Shown here: one piece after another, positions 24,456-37,860 of the stretch | How positions within the stretch are numbered: the stretch's first letter is position 1 | Layout: each line of letters opens with the position of its first letter | Origin: Diphasiastrum complanatum | Taxonomy: Eukaryota > Streptophyta > Lycopodiopsida > Lycopodiales > Lycopodiaceae | Reading direction: 5' to 3' | Assembly (NCBI GenBank): GCA_029204225.1 | Contig: CM055103.1 | Location: forward strand, 26,462,293-26,526,292 | Length of the DNA: 64,000 nt | Made by a program: the position numbers and the translations under genes | The notes under the pieces: model-generated | Seen by the model: the letters and a program-made list of their open reading frames with translations, nothing else | What the model was told of the DNA's origin: nothing | Databases searched by the model: none

Positions 24456-24620
24456 ACATTTATATGTGAACTTTGTTCACCCATGCAAGTCCGTGTGAAA
24501 GACTTGTGAGAGCATGGAAGGTTACTAATATAGAAAATTACATTTATATGCCAACTCTCTTTACCCATGTATGTGTGAGACTTGTGAGAGCATGCAAGGT
24601 TACTTATCAAGATCTTTAAA
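24456..24620. repeat. Tandem duplication of about 80 bp
   Basis: Two copies of a unit containing ATTACATTTATATG, CCCATG-A-GT-GTGTGA, GACTTGTGAGAGCATG and AAGGTTACT, starting near 24450 and 24537. Confidence 0.6.
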
Positions 24621-24694
24621 AAATCAACTTCTTGTACCCTCACTTCATACAGATCTTAAGACGACTACTTTCCTAAGACGACTACTTTCCTAGA

Positions 24695-24880
24695 CATGGA
24701 CTAACATACACAAAAATCAAAATCTTTTGCCAACTATCAATTGTCATGTGAGACTAAAATTAATCAATCAAGTCGTGGCACCAACATGGACTAACACCAT
24801 ACACATAAATCAAAATCTTTGGCCAACTATCAATTGTCATGTGATGTGATGAAAACTAATCAAATCTTGGGGTCCAAAAG
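24695..24880. repeat. Tandem duplication of about 90 bp
   Basis: Both copies read ACATGGACTAACA, TACACA-AAATCAAAATCTTT, GCCAACTATCAATTGTCATG and end in TAATCAA. Identity is high, so this is the youngest of the three neighbouring duplications. Confidence 0.7.
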
Positions 24881-25174
24881 TATTTGGGTCAAGCCCAAAT
24901 CCTTGGGTGATGACTTAAAGTGACAGCAGGGACAACAAGGCTTCAGCAACATGCACCTACACATGTCCTTGATGAATATGAAGTGTGTGCACTTACACAT
25001 GTCCTTGATTGCAATAGATACTCTAAAGAATATTTTCTTTGACAGCCCCTAGTAGCTGCTGCCAGCTTCACATACTATATATATATAAAATATTTGGAAT
25101 GCCCTCAATGGGAGTATGTGAAGCAACAGAAAGTTGAGGAAAATCCAGAAACATTATTTAAATACCAAAAAGCG

Positions 25175-25406
25175 CCCCCCCCCCCCCCGGCATAGTGACT
25201 ATACCTTGGAAATGTAAAAGAAATTATTGCAGTCAAAAAACGACATCCGAAGAACTTCTACGGACGGCTTGTGGCAACGACGCCTGGCGTCTCCGGTGGC
25301 CGTGGCAAGCACCAGACTGAAACGTCAGCTCGAGGCGGGGGCCCAGTCGGTGCACCTCTTTTGCAATTTCACAAAATAAGGTGGCACTAAAAAGGGGGGG
25401 GGGGGG
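25175..25406. repeat. Paired homopolymers, C14 and G13, 205 bp apart
   Basis: A run of 14 C at 25175-25188 and of 13 G at 25394-25406 bracket an otherwise ordinary segment. They could pair in single-stranded DNA or RNA. Homopolymer lengths may be imprecise in the assembly. Confidence 0.6.
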
Positions 25407-25459
25407 TGTGGGGTGTTGGGGTTTTTTTTGGGTAGTTGAGGTGCATCTATGCATCCACC

Positions 25460-27345
25460 ATGTATTGTTATTATTATTATTGTTGTAATGTAGGACAGTT
25501 GTGAATTAGGATTCAGTTCCATCCACACGACTCACATGTCCTATTCTAATTGAGTGTACCCCCTTTTAGGTACAAGTTAGTGTAGAGTAAAGTAGAGTAA
25601 TATGCAAGGAACCCAAGTTTTTGTATAGGTGCTCGGTTAGCATCAACTTAAGTGTCAACCCGAATCGACCCAACGAATCAAGAGATTAGGGGTCCCGACT
25701 AGTGCACGCTATTACTGTGATATTAGAATCTTGAACCAAACCCCATTATTAGCTCATTCAATACATGAGGCTGTATACCCGGGCCCAAATCATTTATATA
25801 TTGATACGTGGCAATATATGGATTTTGTCGCGGTGTCAAAATTGTTTTAGTACCCAAATATGTAGTAAAAAATTTTTTTGGATGGTATCCCAAATACACC
25901 GGCTGTCAACAACTTAGTGGCTCTTCAAATCAAGTGCAAATTGCACTTCAAAAAAGTCTAGTTGACTTTCAACAATTGCATAATACCCTTTGGAACTTTC
26001 GGCACTATGTATTTAACATTTGTATCACCCTTGCAACATACCATGTTGGGCAACCATAGATTTTTCTAATATCATAATATCGGTTGGATCCTAGTATTAC
26101 CTTCTTCTTTTTTATATCAACCGAGTATCAAAAGAGCATATTTGACAAGTTGCTAAGCATCAATCTAAATAGTATGGCACAGGTGATACCAACCGATTAT
26201 CGACTTGGGTGTGTGTGTGTGTGTTGAAAGTCACACTTTTGTAAGGGTTGTGCACAATTATTGAACGACATGCCCTAGTTGGGTTGGTATCAAAAGTTTT
26301 CTAAAATTGTAATGCCATGGCCCGAGTGGTCTTTGAATAATGAGAAATCCTTCAATACCAATACCCAACTAGTATTTATTTTTTTGATACCCAACCAACA
26401 TTGATAGAATTTAGACTTTTAGTCAATTCTCAAAAACATTTAGTGGCCTACCTCATAGTCTTTTGCAAGCATCCAAGGGCGAGTTCTCCAAAACCTAGTA
26501 TTTCCAATATTAATAATATCACTCTTATCAATAAATAAAAATAGGAATTTTCACATACTTTGTCAACACAATATGAACAAAAATTTTGGATGAGCCTTTT
26601 TTAATTTTTTCTTATTAAAAATTATCAAAAAAGTGCAATAAGAGCCTTTTCTTATCGCCCTTCCAATCATGTGAGGTTCACCTCATCTTGCGAAAGCCCT
26701 TCCCTTAGTAGTGCTTTGCCCTCGTGACTTTAGCAAGTGTTAGCACATGTACGAAATGGATACAAACACGTGTAGGAGTCGTATGACTATGAGACTTCTC
26801 ACTAATGTTACTAATATGTAAATAGTATGTAGTATTATTATTTATTGCTCATTTGTAAACTAGGATTATGTTCCATTCACACGTCTCACATGTCCTACTG
26901 TGATCCATCCACATGTCTCACATCCTATTCCTATTCTACTGAGTGTGCCATCTTTACGTACAAGTTCATGCAGATTAGAGTAGAGTGTTGCAAGAGAATA
27001 TAGGTGCTCAAGTTAGCATCAACTTGAGTGCATATTATTGTGATATTAGGGTCCCCACATGTAAGATTCCCCTCATTTAATGGAAGGGCCATAGATCAAG
27101 CCCCTCCCTCTATAATGGCTTTCCCTTGTCTCTTTAGCAAATGTAAATACATGTAAGAAATGGATGAAAAGAGCTATAGAACTTTGTAAGACTATGAGAC
27201 TTCTCATTAATAAGGAAGAGGGCGTAATATGTAGTTCAATTGATATGTATGTAGTATTGTTATGTAGGGTACATTTGTAAACTAGAACTAGGATTACATT
27301 CTATCCACACGTCTCACATGTCCTATATTGATCCATCCACAAGGC
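25460..27345. repeat. Diverged repeat family, three copies
   Basis: A block with GTAGTATT-TTAT, TTGTAAACTAGGATT, TCCA-CACG-CTCACATGTCCTA, GTACAAGTT and TAGCATCAACTT-AGTG recurs near 25470, 26830 and 27255. The second and third copies also share an upstream part (TTTAGCAA-TGT-A-ACATGTA-GAAATGGAT and GACTATGAGACTTCTCA) and form a 0.4-kb tandem pair. No coding frame. It looks like a decayed short LTR or other non-coding element. Confidence 0.5.
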
Positions 27346-27654
27346 AGGCCCTTTTTCAATTGCAAAAAGCAATGATCTAAAAAACCCGTACTTTGTTGGT
27401 GCCCTCCAAAATGAATTTGGTGCACCATATAATAAATTTTGTACATATGTAATTCTTGGGTACCAAGAGATTTGATATTATATTGATACTAGGGGCACAA
27501 GTCATATTTTTGCCTCAAGTCTGGGTATCAATATGAGTATTGACTCGGCTAGAATTTGCTTCGAACAGGAACACAGAGCATGCTACACAGTAACAGAGAC
27601 AGAAAACCACTCTCCACACCAAGCTCACGTAGCAACTGTGTTTCTCAAAATGAA

Positions 27655-27822
27655 ATTACACTGTACATATAGTACTTCACTCAACAACCCATGCATGACC
27701 CAGGTTGTCGTTGACGGGACGCGTGCCCCGTCAACTCGCCTCGTGGCGAGGCCAAGTGATCCTTATTGACTAATAGGACCCACAGTATAGTAACACAATG
27801 ATTCTACTTAAGTTCTAACTCT
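27655..27822 (-). repeat. 3' LTR (partial) of the split copia element
   Basis: It is the counterpart of 37405-37567. A purine-rich tract (minus strand AAGGGAGAGAG, about 27821-27833) lies between the RNase H stop and the repeat, as expected for a polypurine tract. Homology fades leftwards of about 27570. Confidence 0.65.
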
Positions 27823-27874
27823 CTCCCTTAAAGTAGAGTCTACTTTTTATACAGTCATATACATAGCTTTGAAG

Positions 27875-28649
27875 TCAACAAACTTTAAGTACAGAAAGTT
27901 TTGATCTAAACTTATCAAACTTTTCTTTAACAAGTGGCTTAGTGAAAATATCAGCTAGTTGTTCTTCCGTACTACAATGAACAACATGAATTTCACGACT
28001 CAACAGCCTCTTACGTATAAAGTGATACTGAATCTCAATGTGTTTGGTTCTCGCATGGAACACTGGATTCTTTGCTAGTTGAATGCCACTCTGACTGTCG
28101 CTATGTATAGTTGTGGGATTTTTCTGTTTCATGCTAACTTCTTCCAAGATCTGTCTCAACCATATAGCTTCTTGTGCTGCACTACACATTGCCTTATACT
28201 CTACTTTCGTGGTGGATAGAGCAATTTCACTTTGCTTCTTACTAGACCAGGAAAAGCAATTGCCACAAAGCTGGAATACATACCCTATGGTGGATCTACG
28301 ATCGTCATAGTCACCTCCCCAATCCGCATCCACATAGCCACATAACTCAGGTAAATCCTCATGCTTTTTGTAAATTAAGCCATAATCTGAAGTGCCTTTG
28401 GCATAACGCAAAATGCGCTTAGCTGCCTTCCAATGTGTTTCCGTAGGTGCTGCCATAAACTGACTTACAATACCAACAGCATAGCATATATCTGGTCTAG
28501 TCGTGGTAAGGTAAATCAAGCTCCCTACTAACTGCCTATACAGCATAGCATCAAATGGTTGTGACTCATCAAGCTTAGAAAGCTTCTTACTTGGTTCAAT
28601 AGGAGTGTTCACTGGCTTGCAATCCTGCAACCTGAACCTGTGCAGCAAC
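27875..28649 (-). pseudogene. Copia RT tail and RNase H of the split element
   Basis: The frame is open and runs from QDCKPVNTPIEPS and YRQLVGSLIYLTTTRPDI through YVDADWGGD, STIGYVFQL, IALSTTKVEYKA (normally STTEAEY), the HARTKHIEI and YHFIRKRL blocks, and the terminal ADIFTKPL, ending in a normal stop. RNase H would degrade element RNA during cDNA synthesis. The glutamate of the usual STTE-EY motif is replaced by Lys-Val, so activity is doubtful. It is separated from the rest of pol by the nested insertion. Confidence 0.9.
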
Positions 28650-29136
28650 TATAAAGTCCTCAATCCAAGGATCCTATTCTAAGCATGCCAATCACAAGCA
28701 ACACAAGGGAACCTGATGGTGGACAAACCAAAACCTAGATCGAACAGATCTAGCCCCCAAGCTATGGATCAATCGCTCAAAGAGGAATGAGGCATCACCC
28801 AACAGCATCCTGCCACCGGTCATGCTATCAAGCATACACTAGTGAGAGCCCAGCAGGTATACTTATACCCTCCAAGGCCCATGCACCACTAGTAGTGCAC
28901 TGTGACACCTCACTGAACTCCTCTGCAGCCTATCTGGGCCACGTCATCCAGTTTCCCAATGACTCACTGATAGACCCATACAAATCCACCATCAAGTGTT
29001 TAGGCCTACAACCATTAATTATGACCATGTACACATAAGGGCCCCAAATCCCTTATAGTCACAATTAACTTATGGGTTGTCAGTCTATCGGTCCCTAGCG
29101 GGGACACGCTACCTGAGACCGGTCATGGGCATGACA
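28650..29136 (-). repeat. 3' LTR of the nested gypsy-like element, 487 bp
   Basis: Positions 28773-29136 match 32769-33126 in the same orientation at high identity, and 28650-28772 match 32388-32513 in the opposite orientation. This copy is intact and defines the normal LTR order. Confidence 0.88.
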
Positions 29137-29470
29137 TTCTTCCCCCCTTATTCAATTTATGTCCTCAAAACTTAAAACTGGGAAAGTTCCTCCTTAAGCT
29201 TCCTTCCTGTTCATAGGAATCATCATCGTCTATACATCCCTTCTATTGAAGCAGACGCTCGGTAACTATCCAAGATCTTTTCGGGTTCAAGACGAGATAC
29301 ATCTGATGATTCATCCAACAGGTCCAACTGATCTCCAGATCCAAGATGCTCTCCTTCACGTAGACTCTTTCAGAGATAGTTTACGTGAAATACGGGATGC
29401 ACTTGCGATCCTTCCGAGAGTTTCAATTGGTAAGCTAAAGATCCGATCTTTTACAAGATCTTAAATGGTC
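29137..29470 (-). pseudogene. Gypsy chromovirus pol C-terminus and polypurine tract
   Basis: On the minus strand, with stops, the frame reads AYQLKLSEGSQVHPVFHVNYL (given here as AYQLKLSEG then SQVHPVFHVNYL), the hallmark segment after integrase in plant Ty3/gypsy elements. It is followed by an acidic stretch and, shortly before the end, RRNFPSFKF and NKGG. The purine tract TAAGGGGGGAAGAA at 29137-29150 directly precedes the LTR. This places the element in Ty3/gypsy. Confidence 0.75.
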
Positions 29471-31583
<2,113 letters not shown>

Positions 31584-32380
31584 ATGGCCTTGGCCCGAGG
31601 GATGGTGGCGCGCCATCCCTCCTCCATACCCACTGCCATGAAGTCAAGCAGGAAGCCAACAGGAGGGCGCATCTGGAGGGCTCGGATTGGCGCCTTCAAG
31701 AAGGTTGTTTACAGCTGTTTTCATCTTCTTTCTCTCACAACAAGCTTGCATGAAGCTTTCTACAGTTTTACCCTGCTATGTTTGCAGGTTATAGGTGAAA
31801 ATAGGGCGCATTTACAACATCAGTAACTCCCTAAAGTCTGAGCTCTATTGTTCTCATTAGAAAACAGAAAACAAACGCATAAGCAAGCAATCTTACAGAT
31901 TTACACATTGTAGGTTTCCCAAAGGCTGAAAAACAGGGTAGATGCTGCTCATTTTTTGTCAAAAACTTTGATTTGCAGGTGCCAACCTTTATTTACAAAC
32001 TAGGCAATCCTGTAAACCATATCATCTGTATGATGGCTTTACTTATTCACATAATCCTGCAAACACTGTTAGTTTGCCAAAAAATCCAGCATAAACTTGT
32101 GAATCACCAAGAAACTGCCATGCAAATCCTGCAAGAAACCACCAACACTCACAACCAGTGAATAGTCTTTTTTGTGCTTCTTATTCTGCTTTTCCTCTTA
32201 TTCAAGCCAAAATTGGCTCATTAAAAGCAAAAGATAGCCAACAAAACCACCTAAATCATTGTGTAATGAACAAAAAGCCGTAAAAACCAGCATTCACTCA
32301 TATTGATCCAATTGCTAACATAAAAGTGCTCTTCATGCAGTAATCGGCAACATAAGTGATTCAAGAAAACCGAAGTTAAT

Positions 32381-32768
32381 CCATAGCTTGGGGGCTAGAT
32401 CCGTTCGATCTAGGTTTGGTTGGGTTGGTTTGTCCACCATCAGGTTCCCTTGTGTTGCTTGTGATTGGCATGCTTAGAATAAGATCCTTCAATTGAGGAC
32501 TTTATATTGGTATCAGAGCCAATTTTGAGCAATGTTTTGCCATTGATTGGTGTTCAAAAGGAAATCTCGAACTATGTGGGAGTTTTTTGTTGTGTGATAT
32601 GGAATCTCGACACTGTTTTGAGAAGTCAGTGGAGTAGCAACAAGAAGTGAAAATTCAAATTCCTCTTCCCGTAAATTTCTTTTTTGAAGTATAATTGATT
32701 GTGTGGTATGTGTACTACCAGGTATACAATCAATTTGATTTTTCAAACACTTCAAACTGGTATTTAAA
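32381..32768 (+). repeat. Inverted LTR-end / primer-site / leader segment
   Basis: In plus orientation this reads: last 125 or so bases of the LTR (from ATCCATAGCTTGGGGG to GGACTTTATA), then TTGGTATCAGAGCC (primer site, about 32509-32521), then about 245 bases of leader. The rest of the element is on the minus strand, and the first part of the same LTR (32769-33126) is in normal minus orientation. The segment has therefore been flipped in place. Confidence 0.8.
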
Positions 32769-33126
32769 GAGAGGAATGAGGCATCACACCAACAGCATCC
32801 TGCTACCAGTCATGCTATCAAGCATACACTAGTGAGAGCCCAGCAGGTATACTTATACCCTCCAAGGCCCATGCACCACTAGTAGTGCACTGTGACACCT
32901 CACTGGACACCTCTGTAGCCTATCTGGGCCACGTCATCCAATTGCCCAATGACTCACTGATAGACCCATACAAATCCACCATCAAGTGTTTAGGCCTACA
33001 GCCATTAATTATGACCATGTACACATAAGGGCCCCAAATCCCTTATAGTTACAATTAACTTACGGGTTGTCAGTCTACCGGTCCCTAGCGGGGACACGCT
33101 ACCCGAGACCGGTCATGGGCATGACA
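32769..33126 (-). repeat. 5' LTR, first part, of the nested gypsy-like element
   Basis: It matches 28773-29136 and ends at the TGTCATG terminus next to the GCAAC duplication. It is broken at GAGAGGAATGAGGCATC, where the inverted segment begins. Confidence 0.85.
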
Positions 33127-33131
33127 GCAAC

Positions 33132-34324
33132 TCTCTGACATACTTCACCTGGGTTAAGCCCACTTCGTGTCCTTTTTGCCACACCTCTACTCCAAGGCAA
33201 TAATGCATTAGGCTGAGATCTGTCATCTCAAATTGTTCCATGAGGTCTTTCTTGATCATGTTTATCGTCTCTTGATTATTTCCCGTGATAATCAAGTCAT
33301 CAACATAAAGAGCAATCAAAGCAGCCATACCATCAAAGTATAAGACATAAAGATTTGGATCAGAGTGTGTTCTTATCATCCCCTTAGAACGAAAGTAGGC
33401 ATCAATCCTGCTATACCATGCACATGGTGCCTGTTTAAGACCATAAAGTGTTTTCTTCAAGCGACATACTTTATTCTCATGTCCTTTTGCTACAAAGCCT
33501 TTAGGTTGATCCATGAACACCTCTTCTTCTAACTCGCCATTTAAAAAAGCAGATTTCACATCCATCTGATGCAAAGGCCAACTAAAATGTGAAGCTAAAG
33601 CAACAAGTAGACGTAGAGTATTCCACTTACATATTGGCGCAAAGGTCTCCTCATAGTCAATGCCTTTACTTTGTGCATACCCTTTGATCACCAACCTAGC
33701 CGTGTGCTTTGCTATACTTCCATCTGCATGGTACTTAGTCCTGTATACCCATTTACAACCAATGGGTTTCTTGCCAATTGGTGGTTCCACTAAGTTCCAT
33801 GTGCTATGCTTAGCAATTGACTCCATCTCCTCTCCCATGGCCTTGACCCAAATGTCATCATCCTTTGCTTCAACATAAGTCGCGGGTTCTTTGCTTTGAA
33901 TAATGCTAGATAATTGAGCATAATTTGTTTCATACCTTTCAGGTTGTGTCTTCTCTCTTGTTGATCTTTGTAGCTCTCCTTGGCTAGATGATTCTGGAAA
34001 GTCATCCATGTCGCGGCTCTTCAACAATCTCTCAAACCACTTAGGGAGCTTCCTGTCAGGTGATCGACTTCCTGGTGAAAATGTATCCCACGGTACATCT
34101 TTCTCCTTGCATTTGTCACCTGCAACTTCAATCCTTCTTGCACCAAAGGGTTTGTCTCTACCTCTCCAACCTATCTCTTGAGGTTGAGTAGTAGTATCTT
34201 GAGGTGTATCCTCATGTCCATCACTAGGAAAGTCAATAAATGGATCATCATCAGGAGGTATCCTCACTGTACCATCTTTCTCACTAGATGTGTCCGTCTT
34301 CTCAGCATCCTCGTCTTCATACAT
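33132..34324 (-). pseudogene. Copia linker and reverse transcriptase of the split element
   Basis: An open frame of about 400 codons. An acidic, Pro/Asp-rich linker comes first, then RT blocks CKWVYRTKYHADG, ARLVIKGYAQ, DYEETFAPI, LHQMDVKSAFLNGEL, LYGLKQAPCAWY and the catalytic YVDD box intact in LYVDDLIIT, followed by FEMTDLSLMHYCLG. The enzyme copies element RNA into cDNA in the particle. The frame ends a few residues into the nested insertion; the RNase H half continues at 28649. Breaks lie outside the RT core, so this is a relatively young copy. Confidence 0.92.
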
Positions 34325-35150
34325 CTTAGATTCATCAAAGATAACATCAGACTGACATGTATTTTGTTCTCCACTGGATCAAAACATCTATAGCCCTTCA
34401 CACGATCATCATATCCTAGGAATATACACTCGATAGCTTTCACATCAAGCTTACGTCTCTCTTCCTTAGGAATGTGTACAAAGGCCTTACATCCAAAGAT
34501 TCGCAAGTGGTTCAACTTGGATTCTTTTTCGTGAATGTCTCCTCAGGTGTTATCTTTGGTATGGCAATGGTAGGACTTCTATTTTGAAGATAGACTACCG
34601 TACTGCATGCTTCTGACCAAAAATCTTTTGGTAGTTTCATCTCAGCTAGCATAGATTTGGCACTTTCCACAATCGTACGATTCTTGCGCTCAGCTACACC
34701 ATTGAGAGCAGGAGTATGAGCTTGCGTAAATTGTCTTTTGATCCCACATTGATCACAAAAATCATTGAAGTCATTAGACTTATACTCACCTCCACTATCT
34801 GATCTTAGAACTTTGATCTTCCTACATGTCTGATTTTCGACCAGTGCTTTGAAGCTCTTGAAATTGTCAAATGCATCCGATTTCTTCTTCAAGAAGTAAA
34901 TCCACGTCTTACGTGACATATCATCAATAAAGGTCATGAAATAGAAGGCTTTACCTAAGGACATAGTCCTCATAGGGCTGCATAAATCTGTGTGGATCAA
35001 ATCCAGGATGTTCTTTGCTCTTGCAACACCACCTTTATTGAACTTGTCTCGATGCTACTTCTCATACAACATGATTTGCACATCGACTTTAATTGGTCTT
35101 CTATTGTAGGCAATCCTCTTACCATTTCCAATTTTCTCATTAAACTGAGG
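34264..35150 (-). pseudogene. Copia integrase of the split element
   Basis: The catalytic triad is visible: HTDLCSPM, SDSGGEYKS and NGVAERKNRT. The zinc-binding HKRLGHLN...C-SC region lies just upstream (about 35050-35185) with stops. A frame change separates this core from the C-terminal KAFVHIPKEERRKLD / CIFLGYDD block at 34264-34515. The enzyme inserts cDNA into chromosomes; as written it would not be made as one piece. Confidence 0.9.
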
Positions 35151-35182
35151 CTTCCTAAGTTTAAGTGACCAAGCCTCTTATG

Positions 35183-35623
35183 TCACAGTTCAGTTTGCGA
35201 TGGAATGGACGAGACAAGTCCATGTTGCCCCTTGATTATAACATTTAACCTATACAATTTAGTGTTGGGCTCCCTTATACCATCCGCAATGACTTTGAAC
35301 TTTTGGTTCACATCCTTCACAAAGCAACGATCATGGGCAAATTCTACTTTCAACTTTTGATCAGTAATGACACCAACAGAAAGTAGATCTTTCTTCAAAC
35401 CTGGTACATAAAGTACCTCCCTGATTATCCTGCTTTTACCATCAGGTAGTTGGATTGAAATGGTCCCTATCCCCTTGATCTTGCACACATCGCCATTTGC
35501 TTGTGAAACGGACGTTCCATTATCTAACACTTTCAAGCTATTGAACCAATCCTTGTTACATGTCATGTGTCTTGTGGCTCCCGAGTCAATGTACCACAGT
35601 TGATCATCTAGATTAGATGACAA
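35183..35623 (-). pseudogene. Copia aspartic protease of the split element
   Basis: The active site is WYIDSGATRHMT (usual copia form W-DSGAS-HM), followed by KIKGIGTISIQL and LYVPGLKKDLLSVG. The frame is open and ends at a stop just before the pre-integrase histidines. It cleaves Gag-Pol. Confidence 0.9.
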
Positions 35624-36500
35624 TGCTGATATGAAGATACGATAGTCTTCAATCTCACCCTCATCGACAAGGTTACCTGCTTGCTTTGGTTTCCCCTTGT
35701 CTGATTCCGCCAGGAATTTCTGACATTCACTCTTCTAATGGCCCTTTTTACCGCAATGGAAGCACTTGCTTTTCTTCTTGGTCTTGCTGGAAGATCCCTC
35801 ATCCTCCTGAGTCTTGGCAAATTGTTGCTTAGACTTTTTCTTGCCCTTGCCCTTGCCTTGTTTTTGGCGGGTCGCAAGTGTGATCATCAGTGTTTTGACG
35901 TCTAGCTTTCACCATTTCTCGTCGTTGCTCTTCCTGCAGCAAGATTCCTATGAGCTCGTCAAAGGTTGGCAATCTTTCTCTTGATGTGATTCCACTCACA
36001 AACATCTTATAGGGTTCTACAATGCCACACAATGCATTGTGCACTAGCTCCACATCGCGTATGCGCTCACCAATAGAATGCAGTTCATCCCTCATTGTCT
36101 TGATTCTGATCATATAAGTCTGAATGTGCTCTCCTTGTTCCATGCGGGCACTATTCAGTTTTGACTTCAGAAACATGATTCTTGATGAATTTGATGTCTC
36201 GAACTACTGCTTTAGCACATCCCATGCATGTCTGGGTGTAACAACATCACAAATGTGGGTAATGATGTGATCCTTCACTGACAAGTTAATGAAGGTCAAA
36301 GCTTTCCTCACCTTCTTATCGAACACTTTGATGTCCGCCTCATTTGGTGGTCTTCTTCTTCTCTCATCACCTGTGACGACATCCCACATGTCCTTCTCCA
36401 TCAGTACGTTCTTCATTTTGAATTTCCACACTGCATCGTCCAATTTGCTACTTTCACTCAAAATGGGCTCTCCCATGTTCGTCATCCCAAAACTACCCCT
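35608..36500 (-). pseudogene. Copia gag of the split element, broken
   Basis: It starts MTNMGEPILSESS and contains DAVWKFKMKNVLMEKD (Gag N-terminus) and a UBN2-type segment (LNSARMEQGEHIQTYMIRI, LPTFDELIGILLQEE). A stop after AWDVLKQ separates the two halves. The C-terminal basic region continues in another frame, where the knuckle CFHCGKKGH has a stop in place of its next residue before SEC. It would form the particle shell; this copy is not intact. Confidence 0.88.
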
Positions 36501-36529
36501 GAAACTGCAACCGTAGGCTAACAATAGTA

Positions 36530-37404
36530 TGTCAAGGCCAACTGTGATGTCAGAAGTAAAAAATAATGACCTGCACTTTTTCCCTTACCATGCCACCCCC
36601 CGCTTTTCGGCCAAATTGAAAGCCAAATCAGCGTCGTCTTCTGAAATGCACTTTGTTGCCAACTCCCAACTACGTGCCCAATGGAATGGTGAAATCACTT
36701 TTGGCGCGCTCCGAACACTTTCTCCACTGCAATTACTCTGTTTTGTAGTATCGTACTTGCAAGTACAGTCCGGGTGCCCTGCGTTTGGGGGTTATAGCCT
36801 TTCGTTTGGGTCAAAATGGATAAAAGACTAGAAAATAAGGACTTTTAGAACTATTTCTTCACTTTGAAAAAACTCCACCCTTCAGTGAATTTGGACCCAA
36901 CTCTCACTTCAAAGTGAAATTTTTTAATGAAGTTGCAATGTGAATCACACTTCAGGTCCCTTCCATTGAAGTTCATGTGGATTTAAATAAATCCAATGGC
37001 TTGTCAGGATTCAATGGCCCAATCTCATTTAATCTCCATCGTCCATCCAGATGCCAGGAAATCCAATGGTCCTGCACACTTTTGGGCATTGATGGAAGCC
37101 CTTCCAACCGTTGGCTCACTTTGAAACACTATGTAGGAGACTGGTTTGGGCGCGCAGGCTCAGCCGCGACCTCCTCTCTTCATCTCTTTCACAAGCTATG
37201 GTGGATGAGGATTTTTACACCTTCATTGAATCTGATCCAGCGCTCTACACTGCTTGCGACTGTCCACGACCAGTTGCCAAAATGTTCGCACTCCTAGGGC
37301 GCCCTCCTACACATTTTTACAGCTTTAAAAACGCTCTCCTACAGCTCAAGATCCAGGCTTTTACATCTATAAACCCTAAACCAGGGTTTCTACACCATTC
37401 TTGG
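36530..37404. other. Leader/LTR-adjacent region of the split copia element, no gene
   Basis: No coding signal and no Met-tRNA primer site are visible. It may be the rest of a long 5' LTR that lacks a counterpart at the other end, or inserted sequence. Confidence 0.35.
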
Positions 37405-37567
37405 CACTACAATGTACATATAGTTCTTCACTCAGGCAACCCATGCATGACCCAAGTTGTCGTTGACGGGACACGTGTCCCGTCGACTCGCCTCGTGGCA
37501 AGGCCAACTGATCTTTATCGACTGATAGGACCCACAGTACAGTAACACAATGATTCTACTTTAATTC
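37405..37567 (-). repeat. 5' LTR (outer part) of the split copia element
   Basis: It matches 27665-27822. At 37465-37484 it contains the perfect palindrome GACGGGACACGTGTCCCGTC, centred on the G-box CACGTG. Confidence 0.7.
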
Positions 37568-37568
37568 T

Positions 37569-37860
37569 AACTAAAAGGACATTGACATGTGGCACCAAAT
37601 TGACCTATAGCTCCAGACTAGTGTTTTGTCCCATAGAATGAGACCATCACCTTAGGTATTTCGTTAAGTGCCCTTATGGGTACGTAACATTCCTTCCCCC
37701 TTTAAGAGCATCCTCCTAAAGGGAGCAAGCCAGGGAAGTTCAGCCTTAAATAGTCTTCCCTCTCCCATTTGTCCTCGTCTGACTTGCCTTTCCAACGTAC
37801 CAAAAATTCAAAAACCAAATTGTTTCTCAGTTGGTTTCTAGATCAATAAAAATCACTTGT
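37569..37860 (-). pseudogene. Gypsy chromodomain tail, polypurine tract and start of 3' LTR
   Basis: On the minus strand a frame reads SRNQLRNNLVFEFLVRWKGK and then SDEDKWEREDYLRLNFPG, ending in a stop at 37702. This is a chromodomain (pattern EYLVKWKG...WE) of the kind closing chromovirus integrases, which guides insertion to heterochromatin. The purine tract AAAGGGGGAAGGAA follows at about 37689-37703, then an LTR start TGTTACG running to 37569, where it is cut by the copia LTR. The copia element therefore probably inserted into this gypsy LTR. Confidence 0.75.
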
